From Paenibacillus dendritiformis (GTDB lineage Bacteria; Bacillota; Bacilli; Paenibacillales; Paenibacillaceae), in NCBI RefSeq assembly GCF_945605565.1, contig NZ_OX216966.1, positions 310,001 through 374,000 of the forward strand: 64,000 bases of DNA, written 5' to 3'. Under the pieces are notes generated by a model, which saw only the letters and a list, made by a program, of their open reading frames with translations, was not told where the DNA came from and did no database searches. Positions 8,835-18,088 of the stretch are shown one piece after another; within the stretch, counting starts at the first letter, position 1, and every line of letters starts with the position of its first letter. The translations under genes were made by a program, and so were the position numbers.

Positions 8835-9827
8835 TTATTCTGCTATGCCTTTTGCCGGCTGGATTGAAATCGCGGTGAACTTCCCTGAGGAAGACAGGAT
8901 TCCGTATATCGACGGCTGGCCTTTCTTCGTGTATTCGAACATCATCGGATAGTCCTGGCTCCAGGACACGGTATATCCTTTCATATCGATTCCGAAAATT
9001 TTCTTGACGACGGGCGAAATGGCGGAAATCTTCTTCTCGTCGCTCATCTTCTTGGCCATTTTTTCCATTTGATCATAATCTATGGGCTTGTTGTCTAATA
9101 CGGAGACGCTCCATATTTTCCCCGTCTTTGTCCCTACGACTACGGAAGCCTTCCCGTCACTGTCGTTGAACATCCAGACATCTGCCTCCACGGCTTTGGT
9201 GCGGATGGCCTCCGTCAGCTTCGGAGCGGACACGCCTGCCGCTTTGGACATCTCTTTGAGCGCTTCCTGCGCCCGGGACAACGCCTTTTTGTCCGCTTGG
9301 GCCGCCGGGTAGTCAATCCCCGCGAAGGCAACGGCGCCATTGCTGACCACTACGCTTGCATCATCGCTATTGAGATAATAATTGATACTCTTTTCTGCTG
9401 CCCCTTTCGCCGTATAGACATCGGTAAAATTGAATTTTTTCTTCCCATCCAGCGCCGTGAGCGCCTTCTCCGCAGCTTGACTCTCCTTGTTCGGCACTTC
9501 CTTATAGGAAATGGCCGCACTTACATACAGGGAATTATCGATATCCTCGATAAGGAAGCTGGCAAAGTCGTATTCGTTCGCGCCTGTAAGATAAATCATC
9601 TCATCCGACTGATAAGCATGGGTCAGTTCAATCTTTTTCCCCGCGAGCTTCTTCATTTCCTGCTGCACCCGCTGAAGGAGAGCAGCATCGATATCCTCCA
9701 TATTCAGTTCGACGCTCTCTTCTTCCCAATCCCATTCCTCGGCCTGCGCATGCGCCGGAACCGCGCTTAGGAGCAATGCGGCCATCCACAGCGGCGCGAT
9801 CCATTTGACCCATTTGGTCCATCTCAT
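8835..9827 (-). CDS. secreted hypothetical protein
   Basis: This 330-residue protein starts with a clear Sec signal peptide (positive MRWTKWVKW, hydrophobic core, cleavage after about AHAQA at residue 29). The mature part is lysine-rich with mixed alpha/beta character and two roughly 100-residue halves that recall PepSY/YcdB-type folds (VVVGTKTGKIWSVSVLDNK), but I cannot assign a family. The ATG follows GGGGGAGACACGACG. It is monocistronic: there is a long gap downstream, and a terminator for the next gene upstream. Confidence 0.75.
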   Translation of the reverse strand: MRWTKWVKWIAPLWMAALLLSAVPAHAQAEEWDWEEESVELNMEDIDAALLQRVQQEMKKLAGKKIELTHAYQSDEMIYLTGANEYDFASFLIEDIDNSLYVSAAISYKEVPNKESQAAEKALTALDGKKKFNFTDVYTAKGAAEKSINYYLNSDDASVVVSNGAVAFAGIDYPAAQADKKALSRAQEALKEMSKAAGVSAPKLTEAIRTKAVEADVWMFNDSDGKASVVVGTKTGKIWSVSVLDNKPIDYDQMEKMAKKMSDEKKISAISPVVKKIFGIDMKGYTVSWSQDYPMMFEYTKKGQPSIYGILSSSGKFTAISIQPAKGIAE

Positions 9828-9944
9828 CGTCGTGTCTCCCCCTATGTATTATTGGACAAGGAACAGGGACGCCGTACGCCCCTGACCGCCCTCCTAATTA
9901 TACGAAGGAAATACAGGATCAGACAATGAAGAATTATCCATATA

Positions 9945-9980
9945 TAAAAAAGGGCCCGGCGTAGTCAGTCAACGCCAGGC
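9945..9980 (-). terminator. Rho-independent terminator of the purine permease gene
   Basis: GCCCGGCGT at 9954-9962 pairs with ACGCCAGGC at 9972-9980 (one mismatch) around a 9-nt loop. On the minus strand it is followed by a T-rich tract (CCCTTTTTTATATA). It lies 40 bp beyond the permease stop. Confidence 0.8.
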
Positions 9981-10019
9981 TTGGGCGAGTGCCCCTAGCA
10001 GGCCGTGCACACAGGCCCC

Positions 10020-11312
10020 TTAATGCGCCGGGAAAAATACCATCTGCAGCGCGAAAATGACGCCGAAGACATAAAGGATCGGGTGCACCTGCCGTCCTTT
10101 GCCGCTGAACAGCTTGATGAGCGGATAGGTAATAAACCCAATCGCGATTCCCGTCGCGATGCTGGATGTCAGCGGCATGCTGATCATAATCGCGAACGCC
10201 GGGAATGCATCATCGAATTGCTTCCACTGGATGCGGGCCAGCCCCTCCATCATGAAGCAGCCGACAATGATCAGCACCGGAGCGGTAATGGCCGGGAGCG
10301 ACGAGATCGCTTCGATCACCGGCGAGAAGAAGAGCGACAGGAAGAACAGCCCGGCGACGACGGCCGAGGTCAACCCGGTACGCCCTCCTGCCGCAACGCC
10401 TGCCGACGATTCCACATAGGCGCTGGACGGCGTCGTCCCCATCAGCGAGCCTGCCGTCGTCGCCAAGGCGTCGGCCAGCAAGGCCTGCTTCGCCCGCGGA
10501 AATGAGTTGCCCTTCATCAGACCCGCCTGCTCCGCGACGCCGATCATCGTGCCGGTCGTATCGAAGATCGTCACCAGCAGGAAGGCAAAGACAACCGTGT
10601 ACAGCCCGTGCGTGAAGACGCCTGAAATATCGATATCGAACAACACCGGAGCCGTCGGCAGCGCTACGACACCCGTGAACTTCATCAAGCCCATGAAATA
10701 ACCGATGACGGCCGTCACCGCCATCCCGATAAATAAGGCGCCATGCACCTTGCGGGCCATCAGGATAAGCGTGATGAACAGGCCCGCCAGCGTCAATAAC
10801 GTGACAGGCTGGTGCAGGTCGCCGAAAGCGACCATCGTCGATTCGCTGGCTACCACAATGCCGGATGATTTCAAGCCGATAAAGGCGATGAATAACCCGA
10901 TGCCTGCCGTGATGCCGAACTTGAGCGGCGCCGGGATCGACTCAATCAACGTCTCGCGCAGCTTCGTAAAAGTAAGCAGCAGGAATAGAATCCCCGCCAG
11001 AAATACCGTGCCGAAGACAGTCTGGTAGCTGACGCCTTGCGAGGCGACCACGGAGGTGAAGTACGCATTCATTCCCATGCCCGGCGCGACGGCAATCGGA
11101 TGGTTCGCCGCCAATGCCATGGTCAATGTTCCGATAATGGCGGAGATGACTGTCGCCGTGAACACCTGTTGGAACGGCACCCCTGCCCCCGACAAAATAG
11201 CCGGGTTGACCACGACAATATATACCATAGTCAAGAACGTGGTAAGTCCCGCTGTCATCTCGGTGCGGGCGTTTGTGCCATGTTCTTTTAATTTGAACCA
11301 CTTTTCTATCAT
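10020..11312 (-). CDS. NCS2 (AzgA-subfamily) adenine/guanine/hypoxanthine permease
   Basis: This 430-residue permease has about 12-14 hydrophobic segments. The N-terminal signature EMTAGLTTFLTMVYIVVVNP and the GMGMNAYF motif are those of the AzgA-like branch of nucleobase transporters (PbuG/PbuO in Bacillus), which import purine bases with protons. The start at 11312 follows GGAAGGAGCAGAGTTC; the ATG at 11348 falls at the predicted transcription start and is unlikely. A strong sigma-A promoter stands upstream and the leader is only about 36 nt, so there is no room for a purine riboswitch. Confidence 0.93.
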   Translation of the reverse strand: MIEKWFKLKEHGTNARTEMTAGLTTFLTMVYIVVVNPAILSGAGVPFQQVFTATVISAIIGTLTMALAANHPIAVAPGMGMNAYFTSVVASQGVSYQTVFGTVFLAGILFLLLTFTKLRETLIESIPAPLKFGITAGIGLFIAFIGLKSSGIVVASESTMVAFGDLHQPVTLLTLAGLFITLILMARKVHGALFIGMAVTAVIGYFMGLMKFTGVVALPTAPVLFDIDISGVFTHGLYTVVFAFLLVTIFDTTGTMIGVAEQAGLMKGNSFPRAKQALLADALATTAGSLMGTTPSSAYVESSAGVAAGGRTGLTSAVVAGLFFLSLFFSPVIEAISSLPAITAPVLIIVGCFMMEGLARIQWKQFDDAFPAFAIMISMPLTSSIATGIAIGFITYPLIKLFSGKGRQVHPILYVFGVIFALQMVFFPAH

Positions 11313-11354
11313 GAACTCTGCTCCTTCCTTGCCTTGCGCATCGCGCACTTTCGT

Positions 11355-11383
11355 ATCCTAGTCCAAAGCCGACATTTTGTCAA
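11355..11383 (-). promoter_or_regulatory. sigma-A promoter of the purine permease
   Basis: On the minus strand TTGACA (11378-11383) and TAGGAT (11355-11360) are separated by exactly 17 bp, a near-consensus vegetative promoter. It predicts initiation near 11348, about 36 nt before the permease ATG. Confidence 0.8.
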
Positions 11384-11721
11384 TGACATTGTCGATTCAT
11401 TCGCCTTTTCGTCGAAAATTGCCCGGGAAATGCCGTTTCTACTCTTTCCCCCGCCCCGAAAACGAACAATATGTCGATAGGCACGATTTTTTACACTTAC
11501 CAGCTAGACTCGTCCTCTGTTGAAAGTGGTTAGTCTAGTATTCCATGTCGCAACGCAAACCCATTCATTCCGTAGTGTATACTACCACATCCTCTTGTCA
11601 TTCGACCTCCAAGGTGCACCGTTCACCCCCGAGATCGCTCCGTTCATCGCATAAATAAGGCGACCGCATGCATTCCGTTATAAGATAAATGCATCACATG
11701 GGGAGCAAGGAGTGAGCGACC

Positions 11722-11808
11722 ATGAGCAAAACGGCGAAAACATTGCTGCAAATGGTATTCGCCTTTGGCTTCGGCCTGCTGGCCGTTATCGTGTTCCATA
11801 TGATCTAA
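11722..11808 (+). CDS. 28-residue single-span membrane peptide
   Basis: A short frame begins at the ATG at 11722 with a very good ribosome site (AAGGAGTGAGCGACC). It encodes a basic head (MSKTAKTL) followed by one hydrophobic helix of about 19 residues ending HMI, then tandem stops TAA TAG. This is the layout of small bacterial membrane peptides (regulatory or stress-linked). It precedes the first erythromycin-esterase-family gene by 74 bp and could be co-transcribed with it. I do not recognise a family. Confidence 0.6.
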   Translation: MSKTAKTLLQMVFAFGFGLLAVIVFHMI

Positions 11809-11882
11809 TAGTAAAGCATCGGTCCTCGTGACCATGATTCATATGTAAAAGTAAAGAAACTTAATTAGGGAGAGATGATATT

Positions 11883-13310
11883 TTGAAGCCTCACATGACA
11901 AAATGGACCAGACGTTCCGTACAGCTTTTCGCAGCATCCCTCATTTCTGTAAGTGCCCTGTTCTCTTGGGCACCTGCCGTCCATGGGGAAGCCAACCCGG
12001 CTGCGGCCGGATCGACGGCCACCGTCAGCGGCACGGCATCGACGGAATTCAGACAGCAATGGGAAGACTGGCTCCGCACGAATGCGTATGCGCTGGACAC
12101 GATTCAGCCTGCTCCGACGAAGGACGGCCAGGCTGCCGAGGGCAGCTTCGCCGACCTGGATATGCTGAAGCCGCTGCTGCTGGACAAGCGCATCGTCTAT
12201 CTGGGCGAGAGTTCGCACGGAGTCGCTGAGTTCAACTCGGTCAAGACGCGGTTGATTCAATTTCTCCATCAGGAATTGGGCTTCAACGTCGTGGCCTTCG
12301 AAACTCCGCTGGGCAATGCGGCAGCCGCCTTCGGCAACGTGAATATGAAGACGCCGGAAGAGATGCTGAAGACCTCCATTTTCCCGCAATGGCACACCAA
12401 GGAGACGCTCCCGCTGTTCCAATATATGAAGGAAACCCAAGCTACGGAGCAGCCGCTGCAGCTGGCAGGCTTCGATATGCAGCCGATGGGGCCGATTCTG
12501 GCCGGGGATTGGATGAAGGATGAGGATCTCAGCACCCGGTATACGGAAGCCGAGCGCTCGATGTGGAAGTGGATGAGCTCGGAGGATCTGGCAGCCTATG
12601 CGAAAGAGAAGCCTAATTTGTTGAAATTATACCAGGATATGAAGGCGAAGGTGGCCGAGCAGGAGAAGGACTTGGTGAAGCTGTACCCGGACAACCTGCA
12701 TCTGATTGCGATGATGAACCGCATGCTCGACGATCGCATCCGCCTGGTCGACGATTACATTGAGCTGAGTATCAAGGCGAATGTGACGGCTCAGGAAGGC
12801 GACTATTCCGGCATGATGAAGATGATGGAATGGCGCGACCAAGCGATGGCCGACAATCTGCTCTGGATGGCGACCGAAATCTATCCGACGGAGAAAATTA
12901 TCGTCTGGGGCCACAACACGCATATCAGCAAGGCGACTTCGCGAATGGAGCAATCATTCATGCCGGAGGCGAGCTTCATGGGCGAACTGATGCAGGACAC
13001 GATGTTCGGGCCGTACAGCTATGCGATCGGCTTGTATATGGGCAGCGGAACGAGCGCCGATAATCTGGGAGAGACCTTCGAGGTGCAGCCGCTTCTGGCC
13101 AATTCAATCGAGTCGTTGATGAAGACCGCGAACCGTCCTTATACCTTCGTCGATCTGCGCTATGCGGAGAAGAGCCCAGGCAGCTCCTGGATGAGCGAGC
13201 CGCGCTCCGCCCTCTACTTCGGCATGCTGCCGGAAGTATTCGTGCCGCGGGAGCAGTATGACGGCATCTTGTACATTGATCAGGTAAAAGCACCGGCATT
13301 TCTACAATAA
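11883..13310 (+). CDS. secreted erythromycin-esterase-family hydrolase, copy 1
   Basis: This 475-residue protein has a Sec signal peptide (residues 1-36, ending VHGEA). The mature part matches the Ere/TDE superfamily: VYLGESSHGVAEFN carries the conserved Glu and catalytic His, followed by GFNVVAFE and, near the end, IVWGHNTHISK. Characterised members hydrolyse the macrolide lactone, but many paralogues have other or unknown substrates, and an exported one is not an obvious resistance enzyme. The start is TTG with GGGAGAGATG upstream. A second copy follows 58 bp downstream on the same strand. Confidence 0.88.
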   Translation: MKPHMTKWTRRSVQLFAASLISVSALFSWAPAVHGEANPAAAGSTATVSGTASTEFRQQWEDWLRTNAYALDTIQPAPTKDGQAAEGSFADLDMLKPLLLDKRIVYLGESSHGVAEFNSVKTRLIQFLHQELGFNVVAFETPLGNAAAAFGNVNMKTPEEMLKTSIFPQWHTKETLPLFQYMKETQATEQPLQLAGFDMQPMGPILAGDWMKDEDLSTRYTEAERSMWKWMSSEDLAAYAKEKPNLLKLYQDMKAKVAEQEKDLVKLYPDNLHLIAMMNRMLDDRIRLVDDYIELSIKANVTAQEGDYSGMMKMMEWRDQAMADNLLWMATEIYPTEKIIVWGHNTHISKATSRMEQSFMPEASFMGELMQDTMFGPYSYAIGLYMGSGTSADNLGETFEVQPLLANSIESLMKTANRPYTFVDLRYAEKSPGSSWMSEPRSALYFGMLPEVFVPREQYDGILYIDQVKAPAFLQ

Positions 13311-13368
13311 TGGCCTTATCTATGAAATAGAGAGACAGATTACTTACGAAACCTAGGAGGATATGACC

Positions 13369-14838
13369 TTGAATATGACATTATCGGATTGGACACGCCG
13401 GGGAGCCGCGGTGCTCCTCGCCTCCGTGATTGCCTGCGGCACGCTGCTCTCCTTCGGAGCGACAGCGCACGGGCAAGCCGCAGCGGAAACCAAGCAAGGA
13501 GAGGGCAAGGCAGCAGCGCAGGCGTCTGCCGGTACGGCGGATGCCGTTCCGGACCGGGCTCGCACGAGCACCGAGGCTCGTCTGGAGTGGAAGCAGTGGA
13601 TGAAGGATAACGCCATCGCGCTTGATTCTATCCAGCCGGAGGCAGCCCCGCAGGCCCTGATTCCTGCCGAACGCTTCGCCGATCTGGACGCGCTGAAGCC
13701 GCTGCTGGAAGACAAGCGCATCGTCTACCTGGGCGAGAGCTCCCATGGCGCGGCGGAATACAATTCGGCCAAGACGCGGCTGATTCAATATTTGCATCAG
13801 GAGCTGGGCTTCAACGTCGTCGCCTTCGAGACGAATCTTGGCAATGCCGCCTCCGCATACGGCCATATTCGCACCCGGGAGCCGGTCGCGACGATGAAGG
13901 ATTCGATCTTCCGCGTCTGGCAGGCACAAGAGACCGTCCCGCTTTTCCAATATATCAAGGATACGCAAAACACGAAGACGCCGCTGGCGCTGGCCGGCTT
14001 CGATATGCAGCCGCAGGGTGCGCTGTTCACGGGCGAGTGGATGGGCGACGCCAAGCTGGCCAAGCAATTCCAGGATGCGGAGCAAGAGCTGGATGAGTGG
14101 GAGATGACCGAAGATGTAGAAGGTTACCGCAAGGCGAAGCCGAAGCTGCTGAAGGTGTACCAGCAGGTGCGGGCGCTGCTGCCGAAGCGCGCCGAGGAGC
14201 TGCAGCGGCAGTATCCGGATAATCCGCATATCGTCAAGCTGATGGAGCGGGCCCTGGACAACCGGATTCAAGTCGTCGAGGAGTATATGGAGATCTCGAT
14301 TAACGCCACGGCGTTCCTGAACGGGAAATCGATGGACTACATGTCCGTTATCCAATCCTCGGAATACCGCGATCGGATGATGGCCGACAACCTGAGTTGG
14401 CTTGCCACCCATGTCTATCCGAACGAGAAGATTATCGTCTGGGCCCATAACGGCCATATCGCCAAAGCGTACTCGCAAGAGATGAATTCGCTGCCGCGCG
14501 TCCATATGGGTGAATTGATGCAGAAGACCGAATTCAAGGATCAGAGCTACGTAATCGGCCTGTATATGGGCGGTGGCCGCAATGCACATGTCACCGGGGG
14601 CGCTTCCGACGCGCTTCCTCCGATGCCGCATTCGATCGAGGAAGTAATGAAGGGAGCAGGGCATCCGTTCGCCTTTGTCGACCTGCGCTATGCGAAGCGC
14701 GCGCCGGGCAATTCGTGGATGACGCAGCCGAATATCTCCTACTATGACGGCGTCATGCCGGTCAGCAGCATTCCGGCGGAGCAGTTCGACGGCATCCTGT
14801 TCATCGATGAAGTAAGCGAACCGGTTTATTTGAAGTAA
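13369..14838 (+). CDS. secreted erythromycin-esterase-family hydrolase, copy 2
   Basis: This 489-residue paralogue of the preceding gene shares the signal peptide (to about residue 37), the LGESSHGAAEYN active-site motif, GFNVVAFETNLGNAASA, and IVWAHNGHIAK, with the same spacing throughout. The two are clearly a tandem duplication that has diverged. I place the start at TTG 13369, 8 nt after TAGGAGG; the ATG at 13363 is only 2 nt from it. Copy 1 also starts with TTG. The substrate is unknown. A hairpin terminator follows. Confidence 0.88.
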   Translation: MNMTLSDWTRRGAAVLLASVIACGTLLSFGATAHGQAAAETKQGEGKAAAQASAGTADAVPDRARTSTEARLEWKQWMKDNAIALDSIQPEAAPQALIPAERFADLDALKPLLEDKRIVYLGESSHGAAEYNSAKTRLIQYLHQELGFNVVAFETNLGNAASAYGHIRTREPVATMKDSIFRVWQAQETVPLFQYIKDTQNTKTPLALAGFDMQPQGALFTGEWMGDAKLAKQFQDAEQELDEWEMTEDVEGYRKAKPKLLKVYQQVRALLPKRAEELQRQYPDNPHIVKLMERALDNRIQVVEEYMEISINATAFLNGKSMDYMSVIQSSEYRDRMMADNLSWLATHVYPNEKIIVWAHNGHIAKAYSQEMNSLPRVHMGELMQKTEFKDQSYVIGLYMGGGRNAHVTGGASDALPPMPHSIEEVMKGAGHPFAFVDLRYAKRAPGNSWMTQPNISYYDGVMPVSSIPAEQFDGILFIDEVSEPVYLK

Positions 14839-14850
14839 TCCGCGATCAGC

Positions 14851-14900
14851 ACAAGGCTGCGCCGTTCAAGCAGGCATTCTGCTTGGGCGGGCAGCCTTGT
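14851..14900. terminator. long bidirectional hairpin terminator
   Basis: ACAAGGCTGC at 14851-14860 pairs with GCAGCCTTGT at 14891-14900, and an inner CAAGCAG/CTGCTTG stem extends it. It sits between the convergent esterase copy 2 and the zinc-ribbon membrane protein. Confidence 0.75.
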
Positions 14901-14911
14901 TCGCTTTCTAT

Positions 14912-15790
14912 TTACAGGTTGGTCAGGGTGGAGCCGCAGTATTCGCAAGCGACGCTTGCTTGGGCCGGGACGGTGTTCTGGGCGCCGCATCCCGGACAGA
15001 TCATCCTCCGCGGAGGCGAAGGCGGAGACTGGGCGCTTGCCGTCTCCTTGGCCGCAGCGGCGGTAGCGGTATAGGCCGACCGCTTCGGGATGGGCTCCCG
15101 GCTGTACTTTTTCCACTCTTGATCGGTAGTCCGGCCCGCTTGCGATGAGCTTGCCTTCCCTTCCCCGCTGAACCCGTTCGGGGCCGATTGAGCTTGATCC
15201 TCCTTGCGGTTCAGCCTCGTGCCCGCCCAGTACATGAGACCGCCTGGGAGGCAGAACAGAATGAAAAAGATGATCAGAATTTCCAATTCATTTTCCTGTT
15301 TTGATAAGGCAAGCACCAGCACAACCAACCCGAAAAAGATAAGGAATATCAAACCGATAACCCGCAGCATATTGCCAAGACGGAACCATCGTTTCAGGAA
15401 CATCCATGGACGATGCGCCGCTGGTGCGGCTTTCAGTTCTTCCCACTTCATCCACCGAACTGGAGCCTCCTTTTCCGCTGACTTGATGACTCTGTTACCG
15501 GCGTGTATCATGGACAACCCGGGCAACAAGTACAGGACACCAGCTATGAGTAACACTTGAGAGTAGGGTGGTGGAGTCGGACTCTGGAACAATTGTCCAT
15601 AGACCATAAGAACAAATATGGAAATCGAAATCCCGCCCGCAATACGTAATCCCCGACTTTTTCCCCGTTTACTCTTATCATCATATTTGCTGCGAAGGAT
15701 ACCCAACGCAATTCCCGTAGGCGGACAAATAAAAAACATAAAGGCAACCCCGGCCACGCTGAGCCACAGGCTTCGTCTTTCCCTGGACAT
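14912..15790 (-). CDS. membrane protein with C-terminal zinc ribbon (YdjG-like)
   Basis: This 292-residue protein has five or six hydrophobic segments over residues 8-190, a low-complexity linker, and a C-terminal CPGC...CEYC zinc ribbon. It is the last gene of a three-gene minus-strand operon (10-bp gap) that begins with an SPFH/zinc-ribbon protein. In Bacillus subtilis ydjF-G-H-I the same kinds of protein occur together with a PspA homologue and act in envelope stress, so a membrane-integrity role is inferred. The assignment to YdjG rests on architecture and context. GTAGGAGGTGCGCC precedes the ATG. Confidence 0.7.
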   Translation of the reverse strand: MSRERRSLWLSVAGVAFMFFICPPTGIALGILRSKYDDKSKRGKSRGLRIAGGISISIFVLMVYGQLFQSPTPPPYSQVLLIAGVLYLLPGLSMIHAGNRVIKSAEKEAPVRWMKWEELKAAPAAHRPWMFLKRWFRLGNMLRVIGLIFLIFFGLVVLVLALSKQENELEILIIFFILFCLPGGLMYWAGTRLNRKEDQAQSAPNGFSGEGKASSSQAGRTTDQEWKKYSREPIPKRSAYTATAAAAKETASAQSPPSPPRRMICPGCGAQNTVPAQASVACEYCGSTLTNL

Positions 15791-15800
15791 GGCGCACCTC

Positions 15801-16547
15801 CTACTTCATCACCGTCATGCGTTCATTACGGAGACGAAGGATCTTCGCAATATCCAGCATCAGTTGACGCAGCTCGTCAGAGGAATGCAGCGTCGGCCGT
15901 TCGCGAACGAACGAACGCACCCCGCTGTCCAGCTGCCGCACCTTCTCCATCAGCTCGGCCTCTTCCAATACCAAGGCCGGATGCGATATCGGATCGCTGT
16001 ATTTCAGCTGCTCCTCCAGACTGGACAGCAATTCCCGCAGTGTGTCGCGGTCCGCATGCTGACAGCTGTCCAGCTCCATTCGCGCTCCGTGCAGGATGAT
16101 ATAGAGCTGCTTCATCGACTGGATTCGGATCTGCTCGTCCGCTTCCTGGCTGCGAATAAATATTTTGGCCATGCCGAGAAGCAATCCCACGATCAGCATC
16201 GCTGCCAAGGTCAAGATATGAATGAATAAATAGATTTTGAACGGAATGTCGAAAATAAGCCAGAATAGCACGATATGCAGCAGAACGGCGGCATCATAAA
16301 TGGTGATGACCGCAGCCAGCGACATGTAGGCCGGGACGGAAGCCTTGAATTCGTGGCCGCTCTCAATCATGTGGAACACGAATCCGTAGCTGATGACCTC
16401 CGCCAGCACAAGGACGCCTAACGACAACCACCAGGAGGCGTCGCGCGTATCGGTCTCACTGAACGAGAAGAACAGCGAGAGCGTAACGATAAGGATGATA
16501 GCGAAAATCGTCGTCGTAATCCCTTTGTATGAGGTAAGCTGTCTCAT
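15801..16547 (-). CDS. four-TM membrane protein (YdjH-like)
   Basis: This 248-residue protein has four hydrophobic segments in the first ~130 residues, then a cytoplasmic alpha-helical tail of about 115 residues rich in Glu and Leu that is likely coiled-coil. It is the middle gene of the SPFH operon, 14 bp after the SPFH gene and 10 bp before the zinc-ribbon protein. By position it corresponds to YdjH of the Bacillus envelope-stress operon; I cannot confirm this from motifs. A GGGGGGAGTACGG ribosome site precedes the ATG. Confidence 0.65.
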   Translation of the reverse strand: MRQLTSYKGITTTIFAIILIVTLSLFFSFSETDTRDASWWLSLGVLVLAEVISYGFVFHMIESGHEFKASVPAYMSLAAVITIYDAAVLLHIVLFWLIFDIPFKIYLFIHILTLAAMLIVGLLLGMAKIFIRSQEADEQIRIQSMKQLYIILHGARMELDSCQHADRDTLRELLSSLEEQLKYSDPISHPALVLEEAELMEKVRQLDSGVRSFVRERPTLHSSDELRQLMLDIAKILRLRNERMTVMK

Positions 16548-16561
16548 CCGTACTCCCCCCC

Positions 16562-17863
16562 CTATGTCAGCTTATTGCCGCATTCTACGCAAAATTTCTG
16601 TCCCGGCTGCACTTCGTGGCCGCATTGGCCGCATGTGAGCGCAAGCTCCTGACCGCAATGCGGGCAGAACTTGACTCCGGGCTGCACATTCTCCCCGCAA
16701 TGGCGGCAAGGAACCGGCATATCTTGCCCGCATTTCATGCATTGGGCTTGGCCCGGCTGATTGTCCGCCCCGCAGTGGGGGCATGGATTATACGGGTCGC
16801 CGCAATGCGGACAGAACTTGGAACCCCGGGACATCGAACGGTTGCAGGCGCCGCACCGGACTTCTTCCGGGGGAGCGGCTTCGCCGGATGCGGCAAATGC
16901 CGTGCCGCATCCCGTGCAGAAGGCGGCATCGTCCGGATTGCGGCGCTCGCACTTCGGACATGTTTTCTGCCGGGCCGGCACAGCCTGCAGCTCATCGGTC
17001 AGCCGCGTCATCGTGCCGCCGATGGCCCCGCCAACGCCATAGCCCATGCTGAGGCCAATCCCCGCGCCCATCAGATCCGAATGGGTGCCGCCCTCGTTCT
17101 TCGCGGCCTGCTCGAGCGTATCGAATGTGCGCTCCTGCTGATACGTGAACCCGATAATATCCATCTCCGCCCGCTTCGCGAGCGCTTCCCGCAGGCGCTG
17201 CGTGGCCGGATCGTCCTCCGGCGTATTCACGGAATCGACCGTGAAGTTCAACAAGCGGATGCCATATTCCTCAAAGACGGGCGCCACTCGTTCCTGGATA
17301 TGCTTGGAGATATCTGATATGTATGCGTTAATTTCCAGTATGCTAACTTTCCGGTGAATGAAATAAGACGAAATTAGCTCATGAATATTCATCATCAGCA
17401 CGCCGCGGAAATATTCGCTTAGCGCGTCCTGACTGAATATGGGCATCGTGCCGACAAGCTTTCCCAGGAACTTGCGGGCGTCATCGATCTGAATGCCGAA
17501 TTGGCCGTAAGAGCGCACCAGCACGAACATCTGATATTTCGGATCCTGAAGCTGCAGCGGCGCTCGCGTCCCCCATTTGATATTGAGAGAATGAAGCTTG
17601 TTGACGAACCATACCTCCGCCGTGAACGGCGACTTGCCGCCGAACGGCAAATTCACGATATTGCTGATAATCGGGATATTTGCGGTACTTAACGTATGCC
17701 GGCCGGCGGTGAACCGATCCATCGCCTGTCCGCCTTTATAGAGAATCACTTCCTGCGATTCATTGACGATAAGCTGCGTCCACGTCCCCATCTCCTGGTT
17801 CGGATGCTTCCACGCGAATACATCCGGTGGACCGTCGTATTTGATCACATCAATGATTGCCAT
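16562..17863 (-). CDS. SPFH-domain protein with tandem zinc ribbons (YdjI-like)
   Basis: This 433-residue protein has an SPFH/band-7-like N-terminal half (about residues 20-280; VFAWKHPNQEMGTWTQLIVNESQE is the typical opening), a short Gly-rich segment, then at least four CxxC...CxxC zinc ribbons from residue 310 to the end (CPKC/CTGC, CGAC/CPHC, CRHC/CPHC, CGQC/CVEC). It matches the YdjI class, which recruits a PspA-type protein to the membrane in Bacillus. No PspA gene is adjacent here. It leads the operon with the two membrane proteins that follow. Confidence 0.85.
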   Translation of the reverse strand: MAIIDVIKYDGPPDVFAWKHPNQEMGTWTQLIVNESQEVILYKGGQAMDRFTAGRHTLSTANIPIISNIVNLPFGGKSPFTAEVWFVNKLHSLNIKWGTRAPLQLQDPKYQMFVLVRSYGQFGIQIDDARKFLGKLVGTMPIFSQDALSEYFRGVLMMNIHELISSYFIHRKVSILEINAYISDISKHIQERVAPVFEEYGIRLLNFTVDSVNTPEDDPATQRLREALAKRAEMDIIGFTYQQERTFDTLEQAAKNEGGTHSDLMGAGIGLSMGYGVGGAIGGTMTRLTDELQAVPARQKTCPKCERRNPDDAAFCTGCGTAFAASGEAAPPEEVRCGACNRSMSRGSKFCPHCGDPYNPCPHCGADNQPGQAQCMKCGQDMPVPCRHCGENVQPGVKFCPHCGQELALTCGQCGHEVQPGQKFCVECGNKLT

Positions 17864-18050
17864 CTTCCTTCTCCCCCCGCTGAATATATCTGTCCATTCT
17901 ATCGGTTATATGTATAGAGGCTTGCAACGAAACCTCCCAAATACAAAAAATACAGTCACATCTCTATTATAGGAAATATTAACTAGGAAATATATCATAA
18001 ATATCGTGTCGGAGCGATCATTTTGTATTCTAGCCTATGAAGCCGAAGCG

Positions 18051-18078
18051 CAAAAAAACACCCTCATCGGGATGAGGG
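18051..18078 (-). terminator. Rho-independent terminator of the 87-residue gene
   Basis: CCCTCATC (18061-18068) and GATGAGGG (18071-18078) form a tight hairpin. On the minus strand it is followed by TGTTTTTTT. It begins 11 bp beyond the stop of the 87-residue gene. Confidence 0.85.
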
Positions 18079-18088
18079 CGGAACGCTC

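Noticed and set aside
11313..11400. Purine riboswitch or PurR box before the AzgA-type permease
   Set aside because: The promoter leaves a leader of about 36 nt, too short for the aptamer; a single weak ACGAAC match further upstream has no clear inverted partner.
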